In this document: in pieces, positions 1-5,225 of the stretch
Layout of the letters: each line of letters opens with the position of its first letter
Position numbering within the stretch: position 1 is the stretch's first letter
NCBI GenBank assembly: GCA_947165615.1
Contig: CAMVBD010000052.1
Location: 1-7,611, forward strand
DNA length: 7,611 nucleotides
Reading direction: 5' to 3'
Source of the DNA: an uncultured Clostridia bacterium
Lineage (GTDB): Bacteria; Bacillota; Clostridia; Oscillospirales; Acutalibacteraceae
The notes under the pieces: model-generated
Told to the model about the DNA's origin: nothing
Databases searched by the model: none
Seen by the model: only the letters and a program-made list of their open reading frames with translations
Position numbers and translations under genes: made by a program

Positions 1-123
1 GTCAATGCAGACGAAAAGGGTGTTTTCGGTCACGTCGTCAAGACGATCCGTGACCGAACGGATCTCGGTATCGTTTGCGTTTGAGGGGATACCTGCCTCG
101 TTGAGTAAGAAACGCAGCTGCAT
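1..123 (-). CDS. murE: UDP-MurNAc-tripeptide synthetase (MurE-type Mur ligase), N-terminal fragment
   Basis: Only the first 41 codons are present; the gene continues past the left edge. The start ATG (123-121) follows GGAGG at 131-135 with a 7-nt spacer. Residues about 21-40 read IRSVTDRLDDVTENTLFVCI. This matches the Mur ligase N-terminal domain, which binds the UDP part of the substrate and normally shows a D-S-R...V..G.LFV(A/C)I pattern; here the D-S-R part is T-D-R. The LFVCI ending is typical of clostridial MurE as I remember it. MurE adds the third amino acid (often meso-diaminopimelate) to UDP-MurNAc-L-Ala-D-Glu in the cytoplasm, using ATP. It starts 45 nt after the PBP gene, the usual dcw position of murE. 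MurF is the main alternative, since it has a similar N-terminus and also occurs in this cluster. The ATPase motif and the residues choosing the third amino acid lie outside the window. Confidence 0.72.
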   Translation of the reverse strand, partial: MQLRFLLNEAGIPSNANDTEIRSVTDRLDDVTENTLFVCID

Positions 124-168
124 AAGAAAGCCTCCGCAATCAGATTTCTTACTCTTTCACACCGTTTT

Positions 169-2409
169 TTAATCGTGAACGCCGCTGGTGGTCCGGAAGG
201 AGACCGTGACGACGGAACCGCTTTCGACCGTCTCGCCCTCGGCAATATCCTGCTTATACGCAACGACCGTGCTCTCCTGCGAGGCGGAGCCGGAAATGCG
301 GATGTTGATGCCGGCGCCGATGGCAGCGCGATTGGCCTGTGAGACCGTAAGGCCCGTAAAGTCCGGAACGACGCTGGTCTCTTTTTCGATATTGTTTTGC
401 GTATACAGCACCACAACGCCGTTGACGGGCGTAATGATGCGTGCGTTCGGGACCTGAGACACGACCGTGGAGCCTTCGCCGATCACGCGGACCGTGTAGT
501 CGTAGCCTTCCGCTTCAAGAGCGGCCTTTGCCTCCTCCACGGACATGCCGGTAACCGAGGGAACGGGAGCGGTCTTGACCGCGAATTCCCCGTCCTCGTA
601 GGCGGGTTCCACGCCGAGGTACGTCAGGGTCTTTTCGATGATCTCCCCGGCGACGGGCGCCGCGATGACGCCGCCCGAGTAGTTGGCGCCCTGCGGTTCG
701 TCAATGATCACGACGACGCTGATGCGCGGGTCGGACAGCGGCGCGAAGCCCGCGAAGGAGCCGATGTACGTGTTGTCCTTGGAGCCGATTTTTTCGGACG
801 TACCGGTTTTGCCGGCGACGTGATATCCGGCGACGTAGGCGTTTTTACCGGTGCCGTCCTTGACGACGTCCTCCATCCAGGAGGCGACGGTGGAAGCGGT
901 GCTGGGCGAAATGACCTGCCGCTTGACGGTCGGCTGCGTAACGGAAATGGGATTGCCCTCGCTGTCCAGGATCTTGGCGACGACGTAGGGCTGCATGAGT
1001 TTGCCGCCGTTGCCGATTGCGGAGACCGCCGTGACGATCTGCAGGGGCGTGACGTTGATGGACTGGCCAAAGGAGGAAGACGCAAGGTCGGAAAGCGTGA
1101 ACGATACGGCGGGATCGTGATAGGTGACGCCGACGACGGGATTGCCTTCGCCCGGAAGATCGACGCCCGTACGCTCGGTAAAACCGAAGGCCTGGAAATA
1201 TTTGAAATAGAGCTCCTGCCCCATCATGCGCCCGACGGTGACGGCGAAGGTGTTGCAGGAGTTGACCAAAAGCGTGCGGGGCGTTTCGATGCCGTGACCG
1301 GTCGGATTGAAGTCCTTGATGGTACGGTCCGCGATGTTGATGGTACCGACGCAGTCGTAAGTCGTCGTCTCGTCGATGACGCCCTCTTCATAAGCGCCCG
1401 AGACAAGGAACACCTTGAAAACGGAGCCGGGATAATAGAAGTCCGCGATGCTCTTGTTTTTCCACTGTTCCACACGCGCCGCCGCGACGGGGTCTTCTTT
1501 TTCGCTGTCCGTGCCGTTCATCCGGAAATAGTCGGTCAGCTGCGGATAGAGGACGTTGAAGGGATCGTTGAGATCGTAATCCGGCAGGTTTGCCATGGCG
1601 AGGATCGCGCCGGTCTTGGTGTCCATGACGATGCCGTAAACGTTGCGCGCCTTGGTATCGGCAAGCGCGGTCTCCAGCGCGTTTTCAAGGATCGTCTGGA
1701 TCTCGTTGTTGACGGTCAGGACCAGAGAATTTCCCTGCCGCGCCTCATAAGCGACTTCATAGGCGTTGTCGAGTTCCAACTGATAGGAGTCCTTTGCCGT
1801 AATGATGCGCCCGTTGGTGCCGGTCAGCGTCTGATCGTAGAGATACTCGAGGCCGTACAGGCCGTTTCCGTCCGTGCCGGTAAAACCGATGAGCGTGGAC
1901 GCGAGGCTGGAGTTCGGGTAATAGCGTTTGGTGTCGGGATCCACGAAAATGACGTCCGTGAGTTTATTCTCCCGTACGGCGGCGATCAGATCCGTCTTGT
2001 CCTGATACTCGATCTCGCCCTTGATTTTCAGATAGCCGTAGGAAGCGTTCTGATCGATGCGGCGGGCAAGGTCCACGACGTCGAGATCCAGCGCGTCACT
2101 GAGGACGTTGAGCACCTTGGTGCGGTTTTTCTCCGTCACTTTTGAGGGATTGATGTAGCAAAGCCAAACGGAAGCGCTTTGCGCCAGCACGTTACCGTTT
2201 GCGTCGTAGATCGTGCCGCGGGCGGCGCTGATGGTCGTGTCGCTGAGCTGCTGCGCCTCCGCTTTTTCCCGATATTCGTTTCCTTTGACGATCGTAAGGT
2301 ACGCGATGCGTCCGAAGCAGCCGGTAAAAGCCAGGACCGCGATCACGATCAGGACAAGAACGCCGCGTCTTGCCGCAAGTCCCGTGCTTTTCATTTCCTC
2401 TTTTTTCAC
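169..2409 (-). CDS. ftsI: Class B penicillin-binding protein with two PASTA domains (FtsI/PBP2B/SpoVD type)
   Basis: This is a septal peptidoglycan transpeptidase of 746 residues. The chosen start is GTG at 2409, because GGAGGA (2416-2421) lies 6 nt upstream; the in-frame ATG at codon 6 is less well placed. An uncleaved signal anchor spans about residues 15-38. The N-terminal dimerisation domain carries the family motif R64-G-T-I-Y-D. The transpeptidase domain has all three active-site motifs: S329-V-F-K332 (nucleophile Ser329), S384-C-N386 and K534-T-G-T537. Two PASTA repeats follow at about 614-671 and 680-739. The protein should be anchored in the membrane with its catalytic part outside, cross-linking peptide stems at the septum with FtsW and FtsL. 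Its place between ftsL and murE agrees. B. subtilis has two paralogues here, pbpB (two PASTA domains) and spoVD (one); this gene stands alone, so it could serve vegetative division, spore cortex synthesis or both. The sequence does not decide this. Confidence 0.95.
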   Translation of the reverse strand: MKKEEMKSTGLAARRGVLVLIVIAVLAFTGCFGRIAYLTIVKGNEYREKAEAQQLSDTTISAARGTIYDANGNVLAQSASVWLCYINPSKVTEKNRTKVLNVLSDALDLDVVDLARRIDQNASYGYLKIKGEIEYQDKTDLIAAVRENKLTDVIFVDPDTKRYYPNSSLASTLIGFTGTDGNGLYGLEYLYDQTLTGTNGRIITAKDSYQLELDNAYEVAYEARQGNSLVLTVNNEIQTILENALETALADTKARNVYGIVMDTKTGAILAMANLPDYDLNDPFNVLYPQLTDYFRMNGTDSEKEDPVAAARVEQWKNKSIADFYYPGSVFKVFLVSGAYEEGVIDETTTYDCVGTINIADRTIKDFNPTGHGIETPRTLLVNSCNTFAVTVGRMMGQELYFKYFQAFGFTERTGVDLPGEGNPVVGVTYHDPAVSFTLSDLASSSFGQSINVTPLQIVTAVSAIGNGGKLMQPYVVAKILDSEGNPISVTQPTVKRQVISPSTASTVASWMEDVVKDGTGKNAYVAGYHVAGKTGTSEKIGSKDNTYIGSFAGFAPLSDPRISVVVIIDEPQGANYSGGVIAAPVAGEIIEKTLTYLGVEPAYEDGEFAVKTAPVPSVTGMSVEEAKAALEAEGYDYTVRVIGEGSTVVSQVPNARIITPVNGVVVLYTQNNIEKETSVVPDFTGLTVSQANRAAIGAGINIRISGSASQESTVVAYKQDIAEGETVESGSVVTVSFRTTSGVHD

Positions 2410-2450
2410 GTCGGCTCCTCCTATCTTTCTTATTTATTTAATAAAGCAAA

Positions 2451-2469
2451 GGGCGAAACCGTTTCGCCC
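2451..2469 (-). other. Inverted repeat in the ftsL-PBP gap, possible attenuator
   Basis: The arms GGGCGAAAC and GTTTCGCCC flank a single central base, so a hairpin would have about 7 bp and a 5-nt loop. Read leftward, in the operon direction, the stem is followed by TTTGCTTTATT, a mediocre U-tract, and the ribosome binding site of the PBP gene comes about 30 nt later. It could be a weak or partial terminator that lowers PBP expression relative to upstream genes, an mRNA processing or stability element, or chance. It lies in a 134-nt gap, the largest within this gene cluster. No convincing sigma-A promoter was found in that gap. Confidence 0.4.
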
Positions 2470-2500
2470 CCGTTTTGATCTGTTCTATTTTATGCAGGGT

Positions 2501-2521
2501 CTGTCCCCCGTAGGCGGACAG
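2501..2521. repeat. Short inverted repeat just after ftsL
   Basis: The arms CTGTCC and GGACAG enclose a small inner stem with one mismatch and a GTA loop. Neither side has a T-run, so it is not a standard terminator. The adjoining AGGGTCTGTCCC resembles AGGGTCTATACCC at 3085-3097, beside the rsmH stop codon. Both lie in dcw intergenic positions, so they might be fragments of a dispersed intergenic repeat, but two short matches are weak support. Confidence 0.3.
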
Positions 2522-2543
2522 CACGAAAAGGGCGGCGTTGCGG

Positions 2544-3038
2544 TCACCCGAATATATCCCAAAAACTGCCGCCGTCGGAAGAATAGATGACGCCTTCTTC
2601 TTCGGAAAGGTCAATGTACTCGATCTGATAACTTTCCAGTTTTTTCATGCCGAGGATTTTTGTCGCGTACTCTTCCACTTCGCTGAGGCTCACGTAATTG
2701 CTGAGCACGGAGTTCAGGCGCACGTTTTCGCTGTTTGCGATGTTGATCTCGTTTTCGACCTCTTTGATCTGTCGACCGAGTTCATACTTTTTGGCGCCGA
2801 CCGAGATCTGCATGCAAAGGACCGCAAGCAGCAGAGCGGCAACGACAAACACCTTTGCGCTGACGCCGGCGCTTCGACGGGTCTCTTTTTGTTTTTCCTG
2901 CCGGGACTTGGGTTTGACGCGTCTGAGCGGAACTTCCCTTTTTTCCGGCGCTTTTTGCGGCGCGGCGTTGGAACGCGCAGCCGGGCGCTCTTCAAACATA
3001 TCGAATGCGTAATCGACGCTGTAGTTTGCAGCCGCCAT
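2544..3038 (-). CDS. ftsL: FtsL-like cell division protein
   Basis: A 164-residue bitopic membrane protein. The ATG at 3038 follows AGGGGG (3045-3050) with a 6-nt spacer. Residues 1-60 form a basic, proline- and glutamine-rich cytoplasmic tail. One transmembrane segment lies at about 61-80. Residues 84-120 form a probable coiled coil, with charged and asparagine positions typical of the FtsL/DivIC (septum formation initiator) group, followed by the characteristic ending E..A...LGM (about 122-131). An acidic, aromatic tail closes the protein. FtsL forms a complex with DivIB/FtsQ and DivIC/FtsB that activates the FtsW-PBP septal synthase. Sequence alone barely separates FtsL from DivIC; the location between rsmH and the PBP gene is the main reason for FtsL. 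It starts 51 nt after rsmH. The cytoplasmic tail looks longer than in B. subtilis FtsL. Confidence 0.85.
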   Translation of the reverse strand: MAAANYSVDYAFDMFEERPAARSNAAPQKAPEKREVPLRRVKPKSRQEKQKETRRSAGVSAKVFVVAALLLAVLCMQISVGAKKYELGRQIKEVENEINIANSENVRLNSVLSNYVSLSEVEEYATKILGMKKLESYQIEYIDLSEEEGVIYSSDGGSFWDIFG

Positions 3039-3089
3039 GTGGATCCCCCTAACGTTTTTCTTCTTTTATCTCCGATTATATGATAGGGT

Positions 3090-4025
3090 CTATACCCTGT
3101 CTTTCAGTTTTTGGATCGTGCGAAGTCTTGCGGAGCGGCTTCGCGGATTCTGCTCCAGTTCTTTCTCCCCCGGCGCCACGCCCCGGTTCAGAAGTTTTCC
3201 GGCGGGCGTTTTTCCGCAGGTGCAGACCGGAAAGTACGGCGGACAGGTGCAGCCGGTCGACAGCGTTTTGAACGCGTTTTTGACCGTCCGGTCCTCGAGC
3301 GAATGGAAGGTGATGACGGAAAGGATACCGCCGACCTTCAGCGCGTCGAACATGGAAAAGACCGCCTCGTCCAGGATCTTCAGTTCGTCGTTGACTTCGA
3401 TGCGGATGGCCTGAAACGCGCGTCTGGCGGGATGTCCGCCCTCGCGGCGCATTTTTGCCGGAATGCCGCTTTTGACGATCTCGGCAAGTTCCAATGTCGT
3501 TTCAATGGGCTTTTTCTGCCGTTCCGAAACGATCCGCCGCGCGATGGAGCCGGCGCATTTTTCTTCGCCGTATTCGTAGAGGATGCGCCTTAGCGTGCCC
3601 TCGTCGTAGGTATTGACGACGTCGTACGCGCTTTTGCCCGACTGGCTCATGCGCATATCGAGCGCGCCGTCCGTGTGAAAAGAAAATCCCCTTTCGGGTG
3701 TGTCAAGCTGATGAGAACTGACGCCGAGGTCCGCAAGCACGCCGTCGAAGCCCTCGGGCGCGTACAAAGCGCGAATGGCGCCGATGTTCAGAAAATTATC
3801 GTGTACGACCGTAACGTCCGGCTTGTCCGAAAAGCGGGCTGTCAGCGTTTCAATGGCGTCGGGGTCGCGGTCGATGGCAATAAGACGCCCGGTCGCAAGT
3901 TTTTCTTCAATAGCCGCGCTGTGTCCGCCGCCGCCCGCCGTACAGTCGGCATAAACGCCGTCGGGCCGCACGCAAAGGGATTCGATGGTCTCACGAAACA
4001 GAACGGGCACGTGACTGAACTCCAT
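3090..4025 (-). CDS. rsmH: 16S rRNA (cytosine-1402-N4)-methyltransferase RsmH (MraW)
   Basis: An S-adenosylmethionine-dependent methyltransferase of 311 residues, the usual family length, that modifies C1402 in the ribosomal P site. The ATG at 4025 is preferred because AGGAAGG (4032-4038) sits 6 nt upstream and the protein then begins MEFSHVPVL, as relatives do. A longer in-frame reading from 4106 would overlap mraZ and add 27 unrelated residues. Motifs in order: D27-C-T-A-G-G-G-G-H-S (SAM binding), LADLGVSSHQLD at 97-108, RGFSF and LDMRM at about 112-126, HPARRAFQAIR at 198-208, and TFHSLEDR at 239-246. Cys259, Cys261, Cys268 and Cys270 form a compact cluster, C-T-C-P-P...C-T-C, seen in many Firmicute members as I recall and possibly metal-binding. 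The gene begins 16 nt after the mraZ stop and is probably cotranscribed with it. The stop is TAG. Confidence 0.96.
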   Translation of the reverse strand: MEFSHVPVLFRETIESLCVRPDGVYADCTAGGGGHSAAIEEKLATGRLIAIDRDPDAIETLTARFSDKPDVTVVHDNFLNIGAIRALYAPEGFDGVLADLGVSSHQLDTPERGFSFHTDGALDMRMSQSGKSAYDVVNTYDEGTLRRILYEYGEEKCAGSIARRIVSERQKKPIETTLELAEIVKSGIPAKMRREGGHPARRAFQAIRIEVNDELKILDEAVFSMFDALKVGGILSVITFHSLEDRTVKNAFKTLSTGCTCPPYFPVCTCGKTPAGKLLNRGVAPGEKELEQNPRSRSARLRTIQKLKDRV

Positions 4026-4041
4026 TTGGCCCCTTCCTTTC

Positions 4042-4464
4042 TCAGAAGGCGATCTCCGGATACTCGTCCGCGCCGAGAGCGGCCTTGTCGCCGATGTTCT
4101 TTTCATAAGCGGCCTTGTCCCAGACCTCGATGCGGTTGCCGGCGCCGAGCACGACGACGTCGTCCTTGAGCGACGCGTGCTCGATGCACTCCGCTGGGAC
4201 GACCAGACGGCCGCTGCGGTCCACCGAGACCGGCGAAGTGTCCGAGTAAAAGCGGCGGACCATTTGTCTGCCGGCGTCCGTTTTGGTCAGGGCGGAAAGC
4301 GGAGCCGTGATCTGCTCGAAGGTCGCCATATCGTAGATGAACAGGCAGCCCTCACTGGCCTTATAAAGGATCACGTCCGTGCCGAGCGGCTCGCGGAAGC
4401 GGGACGGCAGGATGATCCGGTTGGACGCGTCAAGCGTATAGAAGAACTCTCCGAAGTACGCCAT
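4042..4464 (-). CDS. mraZ: Transcriptional regulator MraZ
   Basis: A 140-residue DNA-binding protein with two copies of the swapped-hairpin AbrB-like fold. The first copy has TLDASNRIILPSRFRE (about 10-25) and the second SVDRSGRLVVPAECIEHA (about 80-97), each with the D-x-x-x-R motif; the second is followed by VVVLGAGNRIEVWD. Members form ring-like oligomers that bind tandem repeats upstream of their own gene and regulate the division cluster. The ATG at 4464 has GGAGG only 3 nt upstream (4468-4472) and a second AGGAG 9 nt upstream (4474-4478), so initiation may use either. It is the first gene of the cluster, with its own promoter and candidate operator. It is followed after 16 nt by rsmH. 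Confidence 0.95.
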   Translation of the reverse strand: MAYFGEFFYTLDASNRIILPSRFREPLGTDVILYKASEGCLFIYDMATFEQITAPLSALTKTDAGRQMVRRFYSDTSPVSVDRSGRLVVPAECIEHASLKDDVVVLGAGNRIEVWDKAAYEKNIGDKAALGADEYPEIAF

Positions 4465-4482
4465 TTTCCTCCGCTCCTTTCA

Positions 4483-4549
4483 GCATTTGCTCTCCGTTTT
4501 GCTACATCAGCGTGCAAATTTACGGAATTTCTCGGCATTTCTCTCCGTT
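4483..4549 (-). repeat. Pair of near-identical direct repeats in the mraZ leader
   Basis: Read leftward, AACGGAGAGAAATGC (4549-4535) recurs as AACGGAGAGCAAATGC (4498-4483), differing by one inserted C, with starts about 51-52 nt apart. Each contains a GGAG sequence 4-5 nt before an ATG. A shorter relative, CGGAGGAAAATGG, is the actual mraZ start region (4473-4461). A further degenerate copy may lie at 4738-4750. The first repeat overlaps the tandem 10-bp units. The role could be regulator binding or decoy ribosome binding. Confidence 0.55.
4514..4543 (-). promoter_or_regulatory. Candidate MraZ operator: three tandem 10-bp units
   Basis: Read leftward, three contiguous 10-nt units occur: GAGAAATGCC, GAGAAATTCC and GTAAATTTGC. 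The first two differ at one position; the third is degenerate. They lie at about +9 to +38 from the predicted start of transcription. MraZ of E. coli is known to bind direct repeats with a 10-bp period upstream of mraZ, so the period and location fit an autorepression site. The repeat sequence itself differs from the E. coli TGGG core, so the assignment is inferred from period and position. Confidence 0.5.
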
Positions 4550-4558
4550 GTGAACCTT

Positions 4559-4587
4559 ATTATAAAACAACTGAACGGAAAATGCAA
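4559..4587 (-). promoter_or_regulatory. Sigma-A-type promoter of the mraZ/dcw operon
   Basis: Read leftward, a -35 box TTGCAT (4587-4582), a 17-nt spacer and a perfect -10 box TATAAT (4564-4559) are present. Transcription should start near 4552, giving a leader of about 88 nt before the mraZ ATG. Box quality and spacing are close to the vegetative consensus. No comparable promoter was found inside the cluster, so this one probably drives mraZ through murE. Confidence 0.8.
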
Positions 4588-4600
4588 TAGGGAAAACCGA

Positions 4601-4637
4601 TTTTTTCTGTCTTTTTTTCGATTTTTTACGATTCTTT
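4601..4637 (-). promoter_or_regulatory. Phased A-tracts upstream of the mraZ promoter
   Basis: Four A-runs (T-runs on the plus strand) occur at 4601-4606, 4612-4618, 4622-4627 and 4634-4637. Their centres are about 11.5, 9.5 and 11 bp apart, close to one helical turn. Such phasing produces intrinsic bending. The tracts cover roughly -49 to -86 from the predicted start, so they could act as an extended UP-like or curved activating element. Confidence 0.45.
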
Positions 4638-4639
4638 TC

Positions 4640-4797
4640 GCAGGAACGCCGGGACAAAAGGGACGACAGGATTTTAGGGCAAAAAAGGACGAAACACCGA
4701 AAAAATATACCGGCGCGCTTTTGGAAAAACGCGGCGTTTTGCTCCGTTTTCGGGCCAGAAAAAACTTTTTTTGAAATTTAATAAAATTAAGATTGAT
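4640..4797. other. Intergenic stretch without a recognised gene
   Basis: Part of the long gap between mraZ and the leftward glycosidase operon. It is purine- and A-rich, with poorly conserved GGGAC/GGAC-type words at 4650-4692. An imperfect hairpin (CGCGCTTTT against AAAAACGCG, one mismatch) lies at about 4713-4733. A very AT-rich segment covers 4755-4800. No ORF with a plausible ribosome binding site and no clear promoter were found. Confidence 0.5.
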
Positions 4798-4881
4798 TTA
4801 AGGTATTGACTTTATACTGTGAAGCGTAGACAGCGGAAACGCCGGATACCTGAAAAAGACAGCTACCTCGTTTTTCTTCAT
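4798..4881 (-). CDS. Possible 27-residue small ORF (doubtful)
   Basis: Read leftward, GAGGAG (4894-4889) stands 7 nt before ATG (4881), an ideal arrangement. The reading frame gives 27 residues starting MKKNEVAVFFRYPAF and ends with TAA. The peptide has no clear transmembrane helix, signal peptide or motif, and resembles nothing I recognise. The Shine-Dalgarno sequence begins directly at the foot of the hairpin at 4895-4933, and the strong terminator at 4950-4977 lies just upstream in the same direction, so only read-through or an unseen promoter would express it. The alternative is that this sequence is the antisense image of a plus-strand small RNA. Confidence 0.2.
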   Translation of the reverse strand: MKKNEVAVFFRYPAFPLSTLHSIKSIP

Positions 4882-4940
4882 AAATTATCTCCTCAAAGCA
4901 AACGCGCCGGGTACTCCCCGGCGTGTTTGCTTTTATCTGT
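4802..4940 (+). ncRNA. Possible small RNA with anti-Shine-Dalgarno segment (speculative)
   Basis: Read rightward, the segment could fold as GGTAT (4802-4806) with ATACC near 4846-4850, enclosing a GCG-GAAA-CGC tetraloop hairpin. A GAAAAA/TTTTTC stem follows, then a single-stranded stretch CTTCATAAATTATCTCCTC (4876-4894), then a strong terminator hairpin. The single-stranded part is exactly complementary to a typical ribosome binding site plus start codon, as in small RNAs that block translation initiation. I found no good plus-strand promoter: TTGACT and TATACT are present near 4807-4818 but wrongly spaced. It matches no RNA family I know. Confidence 0.25.
4895..4934 (+). terminator. Strong rightward-facing hairpin terminator
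   Basis: The 17-bp stem (4895-4911 with 4917-4933) has one G-T pair and a 5-nt loop. It is followed on the plus strand by TTTTATCTGTGTTTT. In the leftward direction the stem is followed by GAGGAG rather than a T-run, so it is better suited to end rightward transcription. No annotated plus-strand gene precedes it, which raises the question of what it terminates. Confidence 0.6.
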
Positions 4941-4949
4941 GTTTTCGTA

Positions 4950-4977
4950 TAAAAAACCGGAGCCGATCGGCTCCGGT
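4950..4977 (-). terminator. Terminator of the glycosidase operon
   Basis: A perfect 22-bp palindrome at 4956-4977 (an 11-bp repeat, forming a stem of about 9 bp) is followed leftward by a T-run, GGTTTTTTATA. It begins 8 nt after the TAA of the small CxxC protein gene and is a typical intrinsic terminator for that operon. Confidence 0.88.
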
Positions 4978-4985
4978 CCTTTTGG

Positions 4986-5225
4986 TTATTCGGCTGTTTT
5001 GTCCGGCGTTTCCGAGAAGACGGGCGGCTCCCCCTCCGACGGGAACAGCGTGCAGCCTGTCCGCTGGTAATTCCGGATCATTTTCCGGGCGGTCTCCATG
5101 CCCATCCGGAAATACGCCGCCGTGCAGGAAATGCAGCGTCTCGGCTCGGCGGAGCGGTTGACGAGCTTTTTATAAAAGCCCGCGTCCCAGGTATCGAGCG
5201 TCTTTCCGCAGACTTCGCAGGTCAT
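4986..5225 (-). CDS. Small double-CxxC (zinc-ribbon-like) protein of unknown function
   Basis: A 79-residue protein. The ATG at 5225 overlaps the stop of the glycosidase gene as ATGA, so translation is probably coupled; the upstream Shine-Dalgarno sequence is weak. Cys3-x-x-Cys6 and Cys32-x-x-Cys35 should bind one zinc ion. Between them lies FYKKLVNRSAEPRR, and after the second pair comes AAYFRMGMETARKMI, then GCTLF near residues 57-61. I recall short clostridial hypothetical proteins with the pattern YKKLVNR...CxxC..YF...GCTLF, but no assigned function. The last 15 or so residues are acidic and proline-rich, probably disordered. There is no signal peptide or membrane segment, so it is likely cytoplasmic. 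The coupling to a GH27 enzyme is the only functional hint and may be incidental. A longer in-frame reading from 5387 lies within the glycosidase gene in another frame and is not credible. Confidence 0.8.
   Translation of the reverse strand: MTCEVCGKTLDTWDAGFYKKLVNRSAEPRRCISCTAAYFRMGMETARKMIRNYQRTGCTLFPSEGEPPVFSETPDKTAE

Noticed and set aside
397..2145. A 582-codon open frame on the plus strand.
   Set aside because: It lies wholly antisense to the PBP gene, whose catalytic motifs are all intact. Long antisense frames are expected opposite GC-rich coding sequence, and the translation is a low-complexity run of R, D, G and V without a recognisable domain.
2290..2350. A lipobox-like sequence (FTGC, Cys31) in the PBP membrane segment.
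   Set aside because: Class B PBPs of this type keep an uncleaved signal anchor, and Phe at -3 is a poor lipobox residue.
4026..4106. An N-terminal extension of RsmH to a start at 4106.
   Set aside because: The extra 27 residues overlap mraZ coding sequence and are not part of the family; a well-spaced ribosome binding site precedes the ATG at 4025.
4713..4733. A hairpin CGCGCTTTT/AAAAACGCG considered as a terminator.
   Set aside because: The stem has a mismatch and a very small loop, and neither strand has a T-run directly after it.
4177..4774. Plus-strand open frames over mraZ and its promoter (4177-4590 and 4487-4774).
   Set aside because: They are antisense to mraZ and its leader, have no ribosome binding site, and their translations are compositionally biased.
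4819..5070. An 83-codon plus-strand frame beginning at GTG.
   Set aside because: It runs through two terminator hairpins and into the antisense of the small CxxC gene, with no good ribosome binding site.
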